From NCBI GenBank assembly GCA_001785575.1, contig MFUC01000013.1, forward strand, positions 1-10,628: a stretch of 10,628 nucleotides of DNA. Reading direction: 5' to 3'. The notes under the pieces were generated by a model that ran no database searches, was not told the DNA's origin, and worked only from the letters and a program-made list of their open reading frames with translations. Positions 1 through 6,439 of this stretch are shown piece after piece; position 1 is the first letter of the stretch; each line of letters starts with the position of its first letter. This DNA comes from Candidatus Nomurabacteria bacterium RIFCSPHIGHO2_02_FULL_38_15 (GTDB taxonomy: Bacteria > Patescibacteriota > Minisyncoccia > Phycocordibacterales > UBA9973). A program made the translations under genes and the position numbers.

Positions 1-1370
1 CATATGGCTTTAATAAAAAAACCAACGAAAAAATTGTTGTGTATGACTTTGGTGGTGGTACATTTGATGTTTCAGTATTGGAAGTTTCAGAGGAAGTTAT
101 TGAAGTTAAATCAACCGATGGTGACAGCCACATGGGTGGCCGTGACATTGACCAAAAAATTATTGAACATATTGCAAGTGAGTTTAAAAAGGAAAATGGC
201 ATAGACATAACGCGTGACCCACTGGCTTTGCAACGTTTAGACGAAGCGGCTGAAAAAGCCAAAATTGAACTTTCAACCACAATGGAAACTGAAATTAACA
301 TTCCATTTATTTCATCAGGTTCCGATGGCCCAAAGCACTTGTTAATGAAAATGACTCGTGCCCAGCTTGAATCTATCGCCGATGAATATGTAAAAAGATC
401 TATTGAAATTACTAAAAAGGCCCTTGAAGCTTCACCCTTTAAAATCGCTGATATAAACGAAATTATTTTAGTTGGTGGGCAAACACGTATGCCCGCAATT
501 ATTTCAGCTGTTAAAAACTTTTTTGGCAAAGAGCCAAACCTTTCAATTAACCCCGATGAAGTCGTGGCACTGGGTGCCGCAGTACAGGCTGGAGTATTAC
601 AAGGTGATGTCAAGGACGTATTATTGCTAGATGTTATACCTTTATCATTAGGTATTGAAACACTAGGTGGCGTGGGTACAAAATTAGTTGAACGCAACAC
701 AACCATACCAACATCACGCTCACAAGTATTTTCAACCGCGGCTGACAACCAACCAAGTGTTGAAATTCATATTGTGCAAGGCGAACGCCAAATGGCCGTT
801 GACAACAAGTCACTTGGCCGATTTATATTAGACGGTATTCCACCAGCGCCACGCGGTATGCCCCAAGTAGAGGTAACGTTTGATGTTGATGCCAACGGTA
901 TATTGCAAGTGAAGGCTAAAGAAAAAACTACCGGTAAAGAGCAATCTATTAGAATAGAGGCAAGCAGTGGTTTGACCGATGCAGATATTAAACGCATGCA
1001 AGACGATGCTGAAATTCATGCCGAGGAGGACGCCAAGAAAAAGGCACTAGTGGACGAAAAAAATAGCGCTGAAATGCTTGTATTTTCAGCCGAGAAGTCA
1101 CTCAAAGAATTTGGCGATAAAATTACACCTGAATTAAAAACAAGTGTTGAAGAAAAAATCACCGCCGTGCGTGCACTCAAAGAAAGTACCGACATCGAAG
1201 TAATCAAAAAAGCCATAGAAGACCTCTCAACCGAACTATCAAAAATCGGAGAAGCTATGGCTGCGCAAAACCAAACTTCACCCGAATCCGCAGGAGGCGG
1301 GCAAACTCCTGAATCACGACCTGAAGAAATAAAAGATGCAGAGGTAAATGAAAGCGAGGAACAAAAATAA
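1..1370 (+). CDS. dnaK: Molecular chaperone DnaK (Hsp70), 5'-truncated by the window edge
   Basis: Hsp70 chaperone: ATP-driven binding and release of unfolded proteins, working with DnaJ and GrpE. The reading frame is already open at base 3 (YGFNKKTNEK...), so about 180 N-terminal residues lie outside the window; the first in-frame GTG at 39 is internal, not the start. Visible in order are the phosphate-2 loop YDFGGGTFDVS, the adenosine motif ILVGGQTRMP, the interdomain linker VKDVLLLDVIPLSLGIET, the beta-sandwich substrate domain (through PQVEVTFDVDANGIL) and a helical lid. The lid ends in a low-complexity tail rich in Gln, Gly, Pro, Ser and Glu, with the usual acidic end (KDAEVNESEEQK). No disruption is seen. 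It is followed by a long hairpin and dnaJ on the same strand, the common dnaK-dnaJ order. The family assignment is secure; only the 5' end and promoter are unseen. Confidence 0.97.
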   Translation, partial: YGFNKKTNEKIVVYDFGGGTFDVSVLEVSEEVIEVKSTDGDSHMGGRDIDQKIIEHIASEFKKENGIDITRDPLALQRLDEAAEKAKIELSTTMETEINIPFISSGSDGPKHLLMKMTRAQLESIADEYVKRSIEITKKALEASPFKIADINEIILVGGQTRMPAIISAVKNFFGKEPNLSINPDEVVALGAAVQAGVLQGDVKDVLLLDVIPLSLGIETLGGVGTKLVERNTTIPTSRSQVFSTAADNQPSVEIHIVQGERQMAVDNKSLGRFILDGIPPAPRGMPQVEVTFDVDANGILQVKAKEKTTGKEQSIRIEASSGLTDADIKRMQDDAEIHAEEDAKKKALVDEKNSAEMLVFSAEKSLKEFGDKITPELKTSVEEKITAVRALKESTDIEVIKKAIEDLSTELSKIGEAMAAQNQTSPESAGGGQTPESRPEEIKDAEVNESEEQK

Positions 1371-1452
1371 ATAATTTGCTTTGACGAGCTGGTCTGGTTG
1401 AGCCCAACAGGGCGACCCGAGGACCCGAGGAAAAGCAGAATTGTTTATTTTT
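1363..1452 (+). terminator. Long hairpin between dnaK and dnaJ with a GC-rich loop
   Basis: The left arm 1363-1382 overlaps the dnaK stop codon and is complementary to 1432-1452 with one G-U pair and one single-base bulge, giving about 20 bp. The outer part of the 3' arm is T-rich (TTTATTTTT), as in an intrinsic terminator or attenuator. The loop of about 49 bases is much richer in G+C than its surroundings. It holds a tandem 8-mer (ACCCGAGG at 1415-1422 and 1423-1430) and a small GTTG/CAAC hairpin. The structure could end or attenuate dnaK transcription, or protect the dnaK 3' end, while dnaJ restarts from its own -10 box three bases further on. The loop could instead be an inserted repeat element. 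The pairing is clear; the function is inferred. Confidence 0.6.
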
Positions 1453-1460
1453 GATATAAT
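1452..1460 (+). promoter_or_regulatory. Extended -10 promoter of dnaJ
   Basis: TGA followed by a perfect TATAAT (1455-1460) forms an extended -10 element. There is no convincing -35 at 16-18 bases. The first T lies 15 bases before the dnaJ ATG, so transcription should begin about 3 nt upstream of the start codon, giving a nearly leaderless dnaJ mRNA. Confidence 0.6.
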
Positions 1461-1469
1461 TAAACATCA

Positions 1470-2588
1470 ATGTCAAAAGACTACTACGAAAAATTAGGAA
1501 TATCGAAAGGCGCTTCTAAAGATGAAATCAAGAAGGCTTTTCATAAATTGGCCATGAAGCACCACCCCGACAAAAATGGCGGGGATGATTCAAAGTTCAA
1601 GGAAATCAATGAGGCTTACCAAACGCTTTCAGACGATACTAAACGCGCCCAATATGACCAGTTTGGCCCCGACTACGCCAAAGGCTTCGCCGGGCACGGT
1701 CAAACTGGAGGTTTCGGTGGTGCACAAGGTGGCGGCTTTGGTGGTTTTGATTTTTCTGGTTTTCAGGGGGGCTTTCAAAACAGTGGGAATAATTTTGAAT
1801 TTGATATGGGCGACCTGAACGATGTTTTTGGAAGCTTTTTTGGTGGAGGTCGTGGGCAAAATAAGCGCTCACAAAAAGGCAGTGACCTGGCCGTACGTAT
1901 AAGCATTACTTTTGCCGAAATGGTCAAGGGGGTAGACAAAGAAATTCAAATTAGACGCGAGGCACCGTGCGACAGTTGCAGTGGTAATGGGGCCGAGAAG
2001 GGTACCGAAATGGAGACTTGTGCAACTTGCAAGGGCCACGGCCGTATTAACGAGGTCAAGCGTACTATTTTTGGCCAAATTCAAAGCCAAGCTATTTGTG
2101 GAACCTGCGAAGGCCTTGGCAAAATTCCTAAAAAGAAGTGCACAAAATGTCATGGGGCTGGCACATTAAACAAGAACGATATTATCAAGGTTCATATACC
2201 AGCCGGTATTCAAAGCGGTGAGAATTTGCGTGTGACTAAAATGGGTGAGGCTATTAAAAATGGTACGGCTGGTGATTTGTATATTGCCGTTAGCGTAACG
2301 CCTGATAAAATCTATAAACGCGAAGCTAATATTATTTACCGCAAATTAGAAATTCCATTAACTATGTCGTTATTAGGTGGCGAAATAGGAATTGAAACTT
2401 TTGACGGCAAACTTGACTTAAAAATCCCCGAGGGTATTAAAAATGGCGAGACTTTGCGCATGAAGGGCAAGGGCATACACACCAACCCACGAGGCGACAT
2501 TCATATAATTATTGAAACTAAAATCCCAACTCGCCTAAGTCACGAACAACAAAAGCTTGTTGAGCAACTCCAAAAAAGTGGTTTGTAA
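1470..2588 (+). CDS. dnaJ: Chaperone protein DnaJ (Hsp40, type I)
   Basis: J-domain co-chaperone that stimulates DnaK ATP hydrolysis and delivers substrates. At 372 aa it has normal full length for a type I Hsp40. Order of domains: J domain 1-70 with the catalytic HPD at residues 32-34; Gly/Phe-rich linker about 75-120; zinc-finger domain with four CxxCxGxG repeats (Cys 167/170, 184/187, 210/213, 224/227, all present); then the two C-terminal beta-sandwich substrate domains (from about IIKVHIPAGIQSGENLRV). The ATG at 1470 is preferred because MSKDYYEKLGI is the canonical N-terminus. No Shine-Dalgarno sequence precedes it, and the -10 box ends only 9 bases upstream. Its partner dnaK is immediately upstream on the same strand, but the separate promoter suggests it can be expressed alone. 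Confidence 0.98.
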   Translation: MSKDYYEKLGISKGASKDEIKKAFHKLAMKHHPDKNGGDDSKFKEINEAYQTLSDDTKRAQYDQFGPDYAKGFAGHGQTGGFGGAQGGGFGGFDFSGFQGGFQNSGNNFEFDMGDLNDVFGSFFGGGRGQNKRSQKGSDLAVRISITFAEMVKGVDKEIQIRREAPCDSCSGNGAEKGTEMETCATCKGHGRINEVKRTIFGQIQSQAICGTCEGLGKIPKKKCTKCHGAGTLNKNDIIKVHIPAGIQSGENLRVTKMGEAIKNGTAGDLYIAVSVTPDKIYKREANIIYRKLEIPLTMSLLGGEIGIETFDGKLDLKIPEGIKNGETLRMKGKGIHTNPRGDIHIIIETKIPTRLSHEQQKLVEQLQKSGL

Positions 2589-2600
2589 TTTGCATTGTCT

Positions 2601-2614
2601 TATTCGTACGAATA
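2601..2614. repeat. Perfect 14-bp palindrome between convergent dnaJ and cysS
   Basis: TATTCGTACGAATA is perfectly self-complementary and sits in the 42-base spacer between the dnaJ stop and the cysS stop. Neither side has a run of T, so it is not a textbook intrinsic terminator. It may form a 3'-end hairpin for both transcripts or be a protein-binding site. Only the symmetry is directly visible. Confidence 0.5.
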
Positions 2615-2630
2615 GGTAAATAGAACGTTT

Positions 2631-4091
2631 TTACAATTTTTTGATTATTTTATAGCTATCTTGGCCGTCTGTAGTAGTATCTATAACTTCATAACCTAGG
2701 GTTTCTATCTCAGCACGTAAATCATCAGCTAGTTTGTAATTTTTAATTTCTTTGGCTAATTTTCTTTTTTCAGCCAGCTCTATAATATTATTGGATATAT
2801 TACCCGATAGGGCCAAAACAACTTTTTCAATATCTAAACCTAAAACCTTGTCCATATCAATTAGGGTTGTATATTTATCAGCATCATTAATATTTTTATC
2901 AGCCAGCATTTCAAAAACTACGGCCAAAGCCCGGGCCGTGTTTAGGTCATCACATAGGGCTTGTTTAAAATCATTAACATATTTTTCATCAACCAGCCAT
3001 AAGTCCGACTTATGGCTAGCTAAATTACTTTGCAAGCCGCTTTGCAAATTCATAGCTTGGGTAATAATTTTTGTATACATATTGTTCGCCGACATGGCAC
3101 CCTCCCAGGTAAAGTTCAAAGGCTTGCGGTAACTTGTACCCATAAAATACAAACGCAAGGCAAGGGGATTAATTTGGTGGGAGCGAACATTATCAAGCGT
3201 ATAAAAATTGTTTTTGCTTTTAGACATCTTTTCGCCGTCAACAGTTAAAAAATCATAATGTAACCAATAGTTTACAAATTGCTCGTTGTTATTATAGTGA
3301 TGCGCGCACATGCTTTGGGCAATTTCGTTTTCGTGGTGCACGGGTATGTGGTCAATGCCACCTGTGTGAATGTCTATTTGGTCGCCTAAATAATGCATGG
3401 ACATAGCCGAACATTCAATATGCCAGCCAGGGAAGCCGTCATTTTCACCAACAGGCGATGCCCAGCGCATTGTATGATTTTCAAAATGACCAACACAAAA
3501 AAACCATAAGGCAAAATCAGTTGGGTGGCGCTTGTCGGGGTCGGTAACAACTTCGCCACGCACGCCAACTTGCTTGTCGGCTATATTTTGACCTGAAAGC
3601 ATACCGTAATTTGGGTAAGTATTTGTATCAAAATAAATAGCTTTTTGAGTAACATAAGCATGCTTGCTAGCTAGCAACTTATTAATCATAGTAATTATTT
3701 GCCCTATATGATCAGTCGCCCGAGGTGTAACATCAGGGCGAATAATATTTAATGCGTCAGTAGTATTAAAAAAATAATCCGTATACTGGCTGGCTACATC
3801 CCACACGCTTTTACCACTTTTCAATGCGCCTTTTTCTAATTTGTCATCGCCTTCATCAGCGTCACTTGCCAAATGCCCCACATCAGTAATGTTCATAACA
3901 TGCTTAACCTCATAACCTAAATAGGTAAGTGTGCGTTTTAAAATATCGTCCATTGTATATTTGCGCATGTGCCCAATATGGGTAAGGTCATACACGGTTG
4001 GGCCACAGGCATATATACCAACAACGCCCTGCTTTACAGGTTTAAAAATTTCAACTTTTTTAGTTAGTGTATTATATATTTTAAAATCCAT
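2631..4091 (-). CDS. cysS: Cysteine--tRNA ligase (CysRS)
   Basis: Class I aminoacyl-tRNA synthetase that joins cysteine to tRNA-Cys in the cytoplasm; 486 aa, near the usual 460-480. Motifs: zinc/cysteine site Cys29 in YACGPTVYD, HIGH at residues 38-41, further zinc ligands Cys227 (HIECSAMS), His252 and Glu256 (HHENE), and KMSKS at 288-292. The C-terminal part forms the helical DALR-type anticodon-binding region, including CDDLNTARALAVVFEM. The stretch GGIDHIPVHHENEIAQS differs from the common GGSDLxFPHHENE; from memory it is frequent in Patescibacteria. The gene starts 15 bases after the corA stop on the same strand and has no Shine-Dalgarno and no clear promoter of its own. It is therefore probably cotranscribed with corA, and how ribosomes start here is unclear. 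Confidence 0.97.
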   Translation of the reverse strand: MDFKIYNTLTKKVEIFKPVKQGVVGIYACGPTVYDLTHIGHMRKYTMDDILKRTLTYLGYEVKHVMNITDVGHLASDADEGDDKLEKGALKSGKSVWDVASQYTDYFFNTTDALNIIRPDVTPRATDHIGQIITMINKLLASKHAYVTQKAIYFDTNTYPNYGMLSGQNIADKQVGVRGEVVTDPDKRHPTDFALWFFCVGHFENHTMRWASPVGENDGFPGWHIECSAMSMHYLGDQIDIHTGGIDHIPVHHENEIAQSMCAHHYNNNEQFVNYWLHYDFLTVDGEKMSKSKNNFYTLDNVRSHQINPLALRLYFMGTSYRKPLNFTWEGAMSANNMYTKIITQAMNLQSGLQSNLASHKSDLWLVDEKYVNDFKQALCDDLNTARALAVVFEMLADKNINDADKYTTLIDMDKVLGLDIEKVVLALSGNISNNIIELAEKRKLAKEIKNYKLADDLRAEIETLGYEVIDTTTDGQDSYKIIKKL

Positions 4092-4106
4092 AGTCTGTAC
4101 GAAAAA

Positions 4107-5021
4107 TTAAACCCACTTTTTTAATCTAAAGAATATATACATAAGCGTACCCAATAAAATCATGCCACCAATGATCATAAACAAATCCTGTGTACTTCTG
4201 ACTAAGGCAAACTCTACATTCATGCCAAAGATACCAGCAATTAATGATAACGGCAACATAATAAAACTCATGGCTGTTAGGGTTTTAACCGCTGAATTAG
4301 TTTTAGTGGTTATTAGTGAATCATTCGTTTCGCGTAAATCATTCAAAATTTCTTTGTGCCCATCTAATTTGTTTTGCAATTTGTTATATTCGCCAATCAT
4401 TGAATCTAAATAGTATTGGAATCTGTCACCATAAAAAACCTTAGCTGCATTTTCAAATGATTTTAAAGTTTCTAAATGATAACGAATAGCTTGCCGAAAA
4501 TCTAACAGTAAACGATTGACTTTGGAAATTAGATGCACGGTTTGTTCACCCTTACCACTGTAAATGCGGTCCTCAAGGTCGCGCAACAATTCATTAACAT
4601 TTTCCAACTCTTCATGACTGTTACGATACAATAATTTCATTAACTCAAAAAATAAGAACACGGCATGGTCATCATTCAACTTTTTTTTGTTCAGTAATGT
4701 GTCTAGCTCAAGCATCTTGGCAAAGTCATCAAGCGGTTTTGATTTTTCGTAATGAACAGTAATTAAAAAATCTTTACCTAAAATAAAGTCTATTTCTTGG
4801 TCAGCTTGTTCTGACCGATTCATGATCATTCTAGGAAAGTGCAGTATTAAAAAAATAGAGTCACTATACAAGTCAACTTTTGATCTCATTGTACTAGTCA
4901 GCAGCTCGTCTGAAACTGGACTAGAAATATTGAATTCCTCACGTAAATGTTGAACCTCTTCTTTGGTTGGTGACTCAACGTCAATCCATTTTAAGCTTTT
5001 ATAGTTATAGCGATTTAACAT
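4107..5021 (-). CDS. corA: CorA-family magnesium/divalent cation transporter
   Basis: Pentameric inner-membrane channel of the CorA superfamily, carrying Mg2+ (or Co2+, Ni2+ or Zn2+ in some members). The protein is 304 aa. It has a soluble N-terminal alpha/beta domain (about 1-150), long helices (about 150-245) rich in charged residues that form the funnel, TM1 about 247-265, the signature GMN at 266-268, a short loop, TM2 about 279-299, and a basic C-terminus (RLKKWV). The loop after GMN (VEFALVRSTQ) lacks the acidic MPEL-like sequence of E. coli CorA, so the ion selectivity cannot be stated. It is first in a probable corA-cysS transcript and starts directly at its own promoter without a leader. 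A ZntB-like zinc role is an alternative that the sequence does not exclude. Confidence 0.93.
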   Translation of the reverse strand: MLNRYNYKSLKWIDVESPTKEEVQHLREEFNISSPVSDELLTSTMRSKVDLYSDSIFLILHFPRMIMNRSEQADQEIDFILGKDFLITVHYEKSKPLDDFAKMLELDTLLNKKKLNDDHAVFLFFELMKLLYRNSHEELENVNELLRDLEDRIYSGKGEQTVHLISKVNRLLLDFRQAIRYHLETLKSFENAAKVFYGDRFQYYLDSMIGEYNKLQNKLDGHKEILNDLRETNDSLITTKTNSAVKTLTAMSFIMLPLSLIAGIFGMNVEFALVRSTQDLFMIIGGMILLGTLMYIFFRLKKWV

Positions 5022-5027
5022 ATAAAT

Positions 5028-5036
5028 ATTTTACCA
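5028..5036 (-). promoter_or_regulatory. Extended -10 promoter of corA-cysS, leaderless
   Basis: On the minus strand TGG precedes TAAAAT (5033 down to 5028). The first T is exactly 12 bases before the corA ATG, so the predicted transcription start coincides with the start codon. No good -35 is seen. The same geometry recurs upstream of rmuC and the ExoX-like gene, which supports the call. Confidence 0.5.
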
Positions 5037-5102
5037 AGAATTGCAAATTATAGCTATTTATAAAGGGGGATACTGGCCCCTAAATGGGCACGGGTTAATA
5101 GT

Positions 5103-5130
5103 TTGCAATAAAATAAAAATATGCTAGAAT
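5103..5130 (+). promoter_or_regulatory. Promoter of rplU
   Basis: TTGCAA (5103-5108), a 16-base spacer and TAGAAT (5125-5130) preceded by TGC, so the -10 is extended. The -10 begins 15 bases before the rplU ATG, predicting a leader of about 3 nt and no room for a Shine-Dalgarno sequence. Confidence 0.6.
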
Positions 5131-5139
5131 AGCAAAACT

Positions 5140-5559
5140 ATGGCAACTACAAAATCAACAGAATCAATTAAAAAGACTCCTGTAAAAAAGGCAGCAAAAA
5201 AAACAGCCGCTAAAACAAGCCCTAAAATAGCTAAAAATAGTAATGAATTTGCCGTTATTGCCACTGGTGGTAAGCAATACAAAGTTGGCGTTGGCGATGT
5301 TTTAAAAATTGAAAAAATCAAGGGTGAATTTGCCGAGGGTGACAAAATTACATTTACCGAGGTATTACTGCACGAAACTGGCGAGGCCACAACTATTGGT
5401 ATGCCAACTATTACTGGCAAATCAGTTGAAGCTATATTTGTTAAAGCCGATAGGTTACCCAAGGTTAATGTTATTAAATACAAAGCTAAGTCTCGTTATT
5501 TCAAAAAGAATGGTCATCGCCAACCATACTTTGAAGTCAAAATTTCAGCAATTAAATAA
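5140..5559 (+). CDS. rplU: Large ribosomal subunit protein bL21 with lysine-rich N-terminal extension
   Basis: Structural protein of the 50S subunit that binds 23S rRNA. The bL21 core begins at about residue 36 with EFAVIATGGKQYKVGVGD, the family's N-terminal signature, and continues through VNVIKYKAKSRYFKKNGHRQPYFEVKI. It is 139 aa against about 103 in E. coli. The extra 35 residues are a disordered tail rich in Lys, Ala and Thr (KKAAKKTAAKT), resembling histone-like tails. The ATG at 5140 is supported by its position 9 bases after a good -10 box, so the extension is probably real. The usual partner rpmA (bL27) does not follow; a strong terminator begins 3 bases after the stop, making the gene monocistronic. 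Confidence 0.96.
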   Translation: MATTKSTESIKKTPVKKAAKKTAAKTSPKIAKNSNEFAVIATGGKQYKVGVGDVLKIEKIKGEFAEGDKITFTEVLLHETGEATTIGMPTITGKSVEAIFVKADRLPKVNVIKYKAKSRYFKKNGHRQPYFEVKISAIK

Positions 5560-5562
5560 ACT

Positions 5563-5603
5563 AAAATAAAAACTCTGTAAAATATTTACAGAGTTTTTAT
5601 TTT
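5563..5603. terminator. Bidirectional intrinsic terminator between rplU and the DoxX-like gene
   Basis: Arms 5563-5581 and 5585-5603 are perfectly complementary over 19 bp around a 3-base ATA loop. The core is CTCTG/CAGAG, flanked by A-runs on the left and T-runs on the right. It therefore works as a U-tract terminator in both directions, for rplU (+) and for the convergent gene at 5616-5987 (-). Confidence 0.9.
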
Positions 5604-5615
5604 TATAACACAGAC

Positions 5616-5987
5616 TTAGTCTTTCTTTAGCATGTAGTACAGAGCTAGTGGCGCACCCCAGTTTGCCCATCTTTCAACAAAATCCCACACTGGGTCTGGG
5701 CCAAATGGCCAACGAATCATCGCTGTAAATAAACCCCAAACAGCCATCCACAAAATTGCTGGGCGCATAGGTTTAACTAACACTAAAATTGCCAGTATTA
5801 TATCCAAAGCTCCAACAATCATCAGCATTGTTAAAATTGTTTTTGGGTCAGTAATACCAAACGGCTCAAAATATTTAAACCAACCCTCTTTACCTTGCAA
5901 GGCAAAAATTCCATGGCCAATAAATTCACCCGCTACCGCGATGCGCAAAATCCACTGTATTAAATTTTCTCTTTTTATATTATTCAT
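5616..5987 (-). CDS. DoxX-like small integral membrane protein
   Basis: 123 aa, four predicted membrane helices (about 9-30, 50-71, 76-92, 108-120). The first helix carries the DoxX-type arrangement LRIAVAGEFIGHGIFAL followed by GWFKYFEPFGI, and the second has GALDIILAILVLVKP. The later half is rich in Trp (WAVWGLF, RWPFGPDPVWDFVERWANWG). DoxX-family proteins are small membrane proteins linked in some organisms to redox or oxidative-stress complexes; the function of this member is not known. The ATG at 5987 follows an AT-rich stretch with no clear Shine-Dalgarno or promoter, and the gene ends at the shared terminator. Family placement rests on the helix pattern and motifs only, so a generic DoxX/DoxD/SURF4-like label is as far as I would go. 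Confidence 0.75.
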   Translation of the reverse strand: MNNIKRENLIQWILRIAVAGEFIGHGIFALQGKEGWFKYFEPFGITDPKTILTMLMIVGALDIILAILVLVKPMRPAILWMAVWGLFTAMIRWPFGPDPVWDFVERWANWGAPLALYYMLKKD

Positions 5988-6127
5988 TATTTGAATATTT
6001 TTTAACTTTATCTAATAAATTTTGTTAAACTAATTTAGCAAATATATGACTATTTTTTAAAAATACATAATCATATAACTCTTTAATTATATACCTGATC
6101 AAAAAGACTTACTAGTGGATTAAGCCC

Positions 6128-6155
6128 TTGAGTTTTATAAATTTTTCAATATAAT
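6128..6155 (+). promoter_or_regulatory. Promoter of the tRNA-Val/tRNA-Glu unit
   Basis: TTGAGT (6128-6133), 16-base spacer, perfect TATAAT (6150-6155). The predicted start near 6162 is about 15 bases before the mature tRNA-Val 5' end. The rest of the 189-base gap 5988-6176 is AT-rich and shows no other gene or repeat. Confidence 0.65.
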
Positions 6156-6176
6156 GATGTTGTTGAACGATATTAG

Positions 6177-6249
6177 GAACGATTAGCTCAGTTGGTAGAG
6201 CGTCCCCTTGACGTGGGGAAGGTCACAGGTTCGAATCCTGTATCGTTCA
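6177..6249 (+). tRNA. tRNA-Val(GAC)
   Basis: Full cloverleaf of 73 nt. Acceptor GAACGAT pairs perfectly with ATCGTTC; D stem GCTC/GAGC; anticodon stem TCCCC/GGGGA with loop TTGACGT, anticodon GAC at 6210-6212 reading GUC valine codons; T stem ACAGG/CCTGT with loop TTCGAAT; discriminator A. CCA is not encoded (CAC follows), so the CCA-adding enzyme must complete it. A copy of the acceptor strand, GAACGAT, also lies 12 bases upstream at 6165-6171. Confidence 0.95.
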
Positions 6250-6250
6250 C

Positions 6251-6268
6251 ACAATCAAAGATTGTTTT
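6251..6268 (+). other. Mini-hairpin between tRNA-Val and tRNA-Glu
   Basis: ACAATC (6251-6256) and GATTGT (6260-6265) pair perfectly around an AAA loop and are followed by TTT. It fills almost the whole 20-base tRNA spacer. It could be a processing signal or a weak terminator that lowers tRNA-Glu relative to tRNA-Val; the sequence shows only the structure. Confidence 0.45.
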
Positions 6269-6269
6269 A

Positions 6270-6341
6270 GGCTCTATCGTCTAGTGGTCAGGACACCACC
6301 TTCTCAAGGTAGTAACCGGAGTTCGATTCTCCGTAGAGTCA
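6270..6341 (+). tRNA. tRNA-Glu(CTC)
   Basis: Cloverleaf of 72 nt. Acceptor GGCTCTA pairs with TAGAGTC (one G-U pair); the D arm GTC...GAC matches the Glu-type TCGTCTAGTGGTCAGGAC; anticodon loop TTCTCAA with CTC at 6303-6305, reading GAG; T stem CGGAG/CTCCG with loop TTCGATT; discriminator A. The anticodon stem CCACC/GGTAG has a C-A mismatch at the second pair. CCA is not encoded. This is the GAG-only isoacceptor, so a TTC-anticodon tRNA must exist elsewhere for GAA. It is cotranscribed with tRNA-Val. Confidence 0.93.
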
Positions 6342-6384
6342 CAAAATAAAAAATCTCACAATGGGGTTTTTTATTTTGTGACTC
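6336..6384 (+). terminator. 18-bp perfect hairpin that includes the tRNA-Glu 3' end
   Basis: Arms 6336-6353 and 6367-6384 are perfectly complementary with a 13-base loop. The left arm contains the last six bases of tRNA-Glu (GAGTCA), so the hairpin competes with the tRNA acceptor stem. The T-run (TTTTTTATTTT) lies within the 3' arm. It is probably the terminator or 3'-processing structure of the tRNA transcript; no further U-tract follows. Confidence 0.6.
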
Positions 6385-6405
6385 GGAGGGTACCGTAGGT
6401 TCCCA

Positions 6406-6439
6406 ATTTCTTAGCTCCCAAGAAGCTGTAGAAATTGCA
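6406..6439. repeat. Hairpin in the noncoding stretch after tRNA-Glu
   Basis: CAATTTCT and AGAAATTG pair over 8 bp, with an inner AGCT/AGCT stem around a 7-base loop. It lies in 6385-6473, where no supported gene is seen, so this is structure without an assigned role. Confidence 0.4.

Noticed and set aside
39..41. GTG as the start of dnaK
   Set aside because: The frame is open to the window edge and the upstream residues match DnaK (YGFNKKTNEK before VVYDFGGG), so the gene is truncated by the window.
5124..5483. 119-codon minus-strand frame over rplU
   Set aside because: Shadow of the bL21 gene; its Ala/Leu/Val-rich sequence is the antisense of a Lys/Glu/Gly-rich protein, with no own promoter.
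6266..6278. TTTAGGCTCTATC shared by the tRNA-Glu 5' end and the minus strand at the ExoX-like stop (about 9611-9623)
   Set aside because: A 13-base match is expected about once by chance in a window of this size and composition; no larger similarity surrounds it, so it is not taken as an attachment site.
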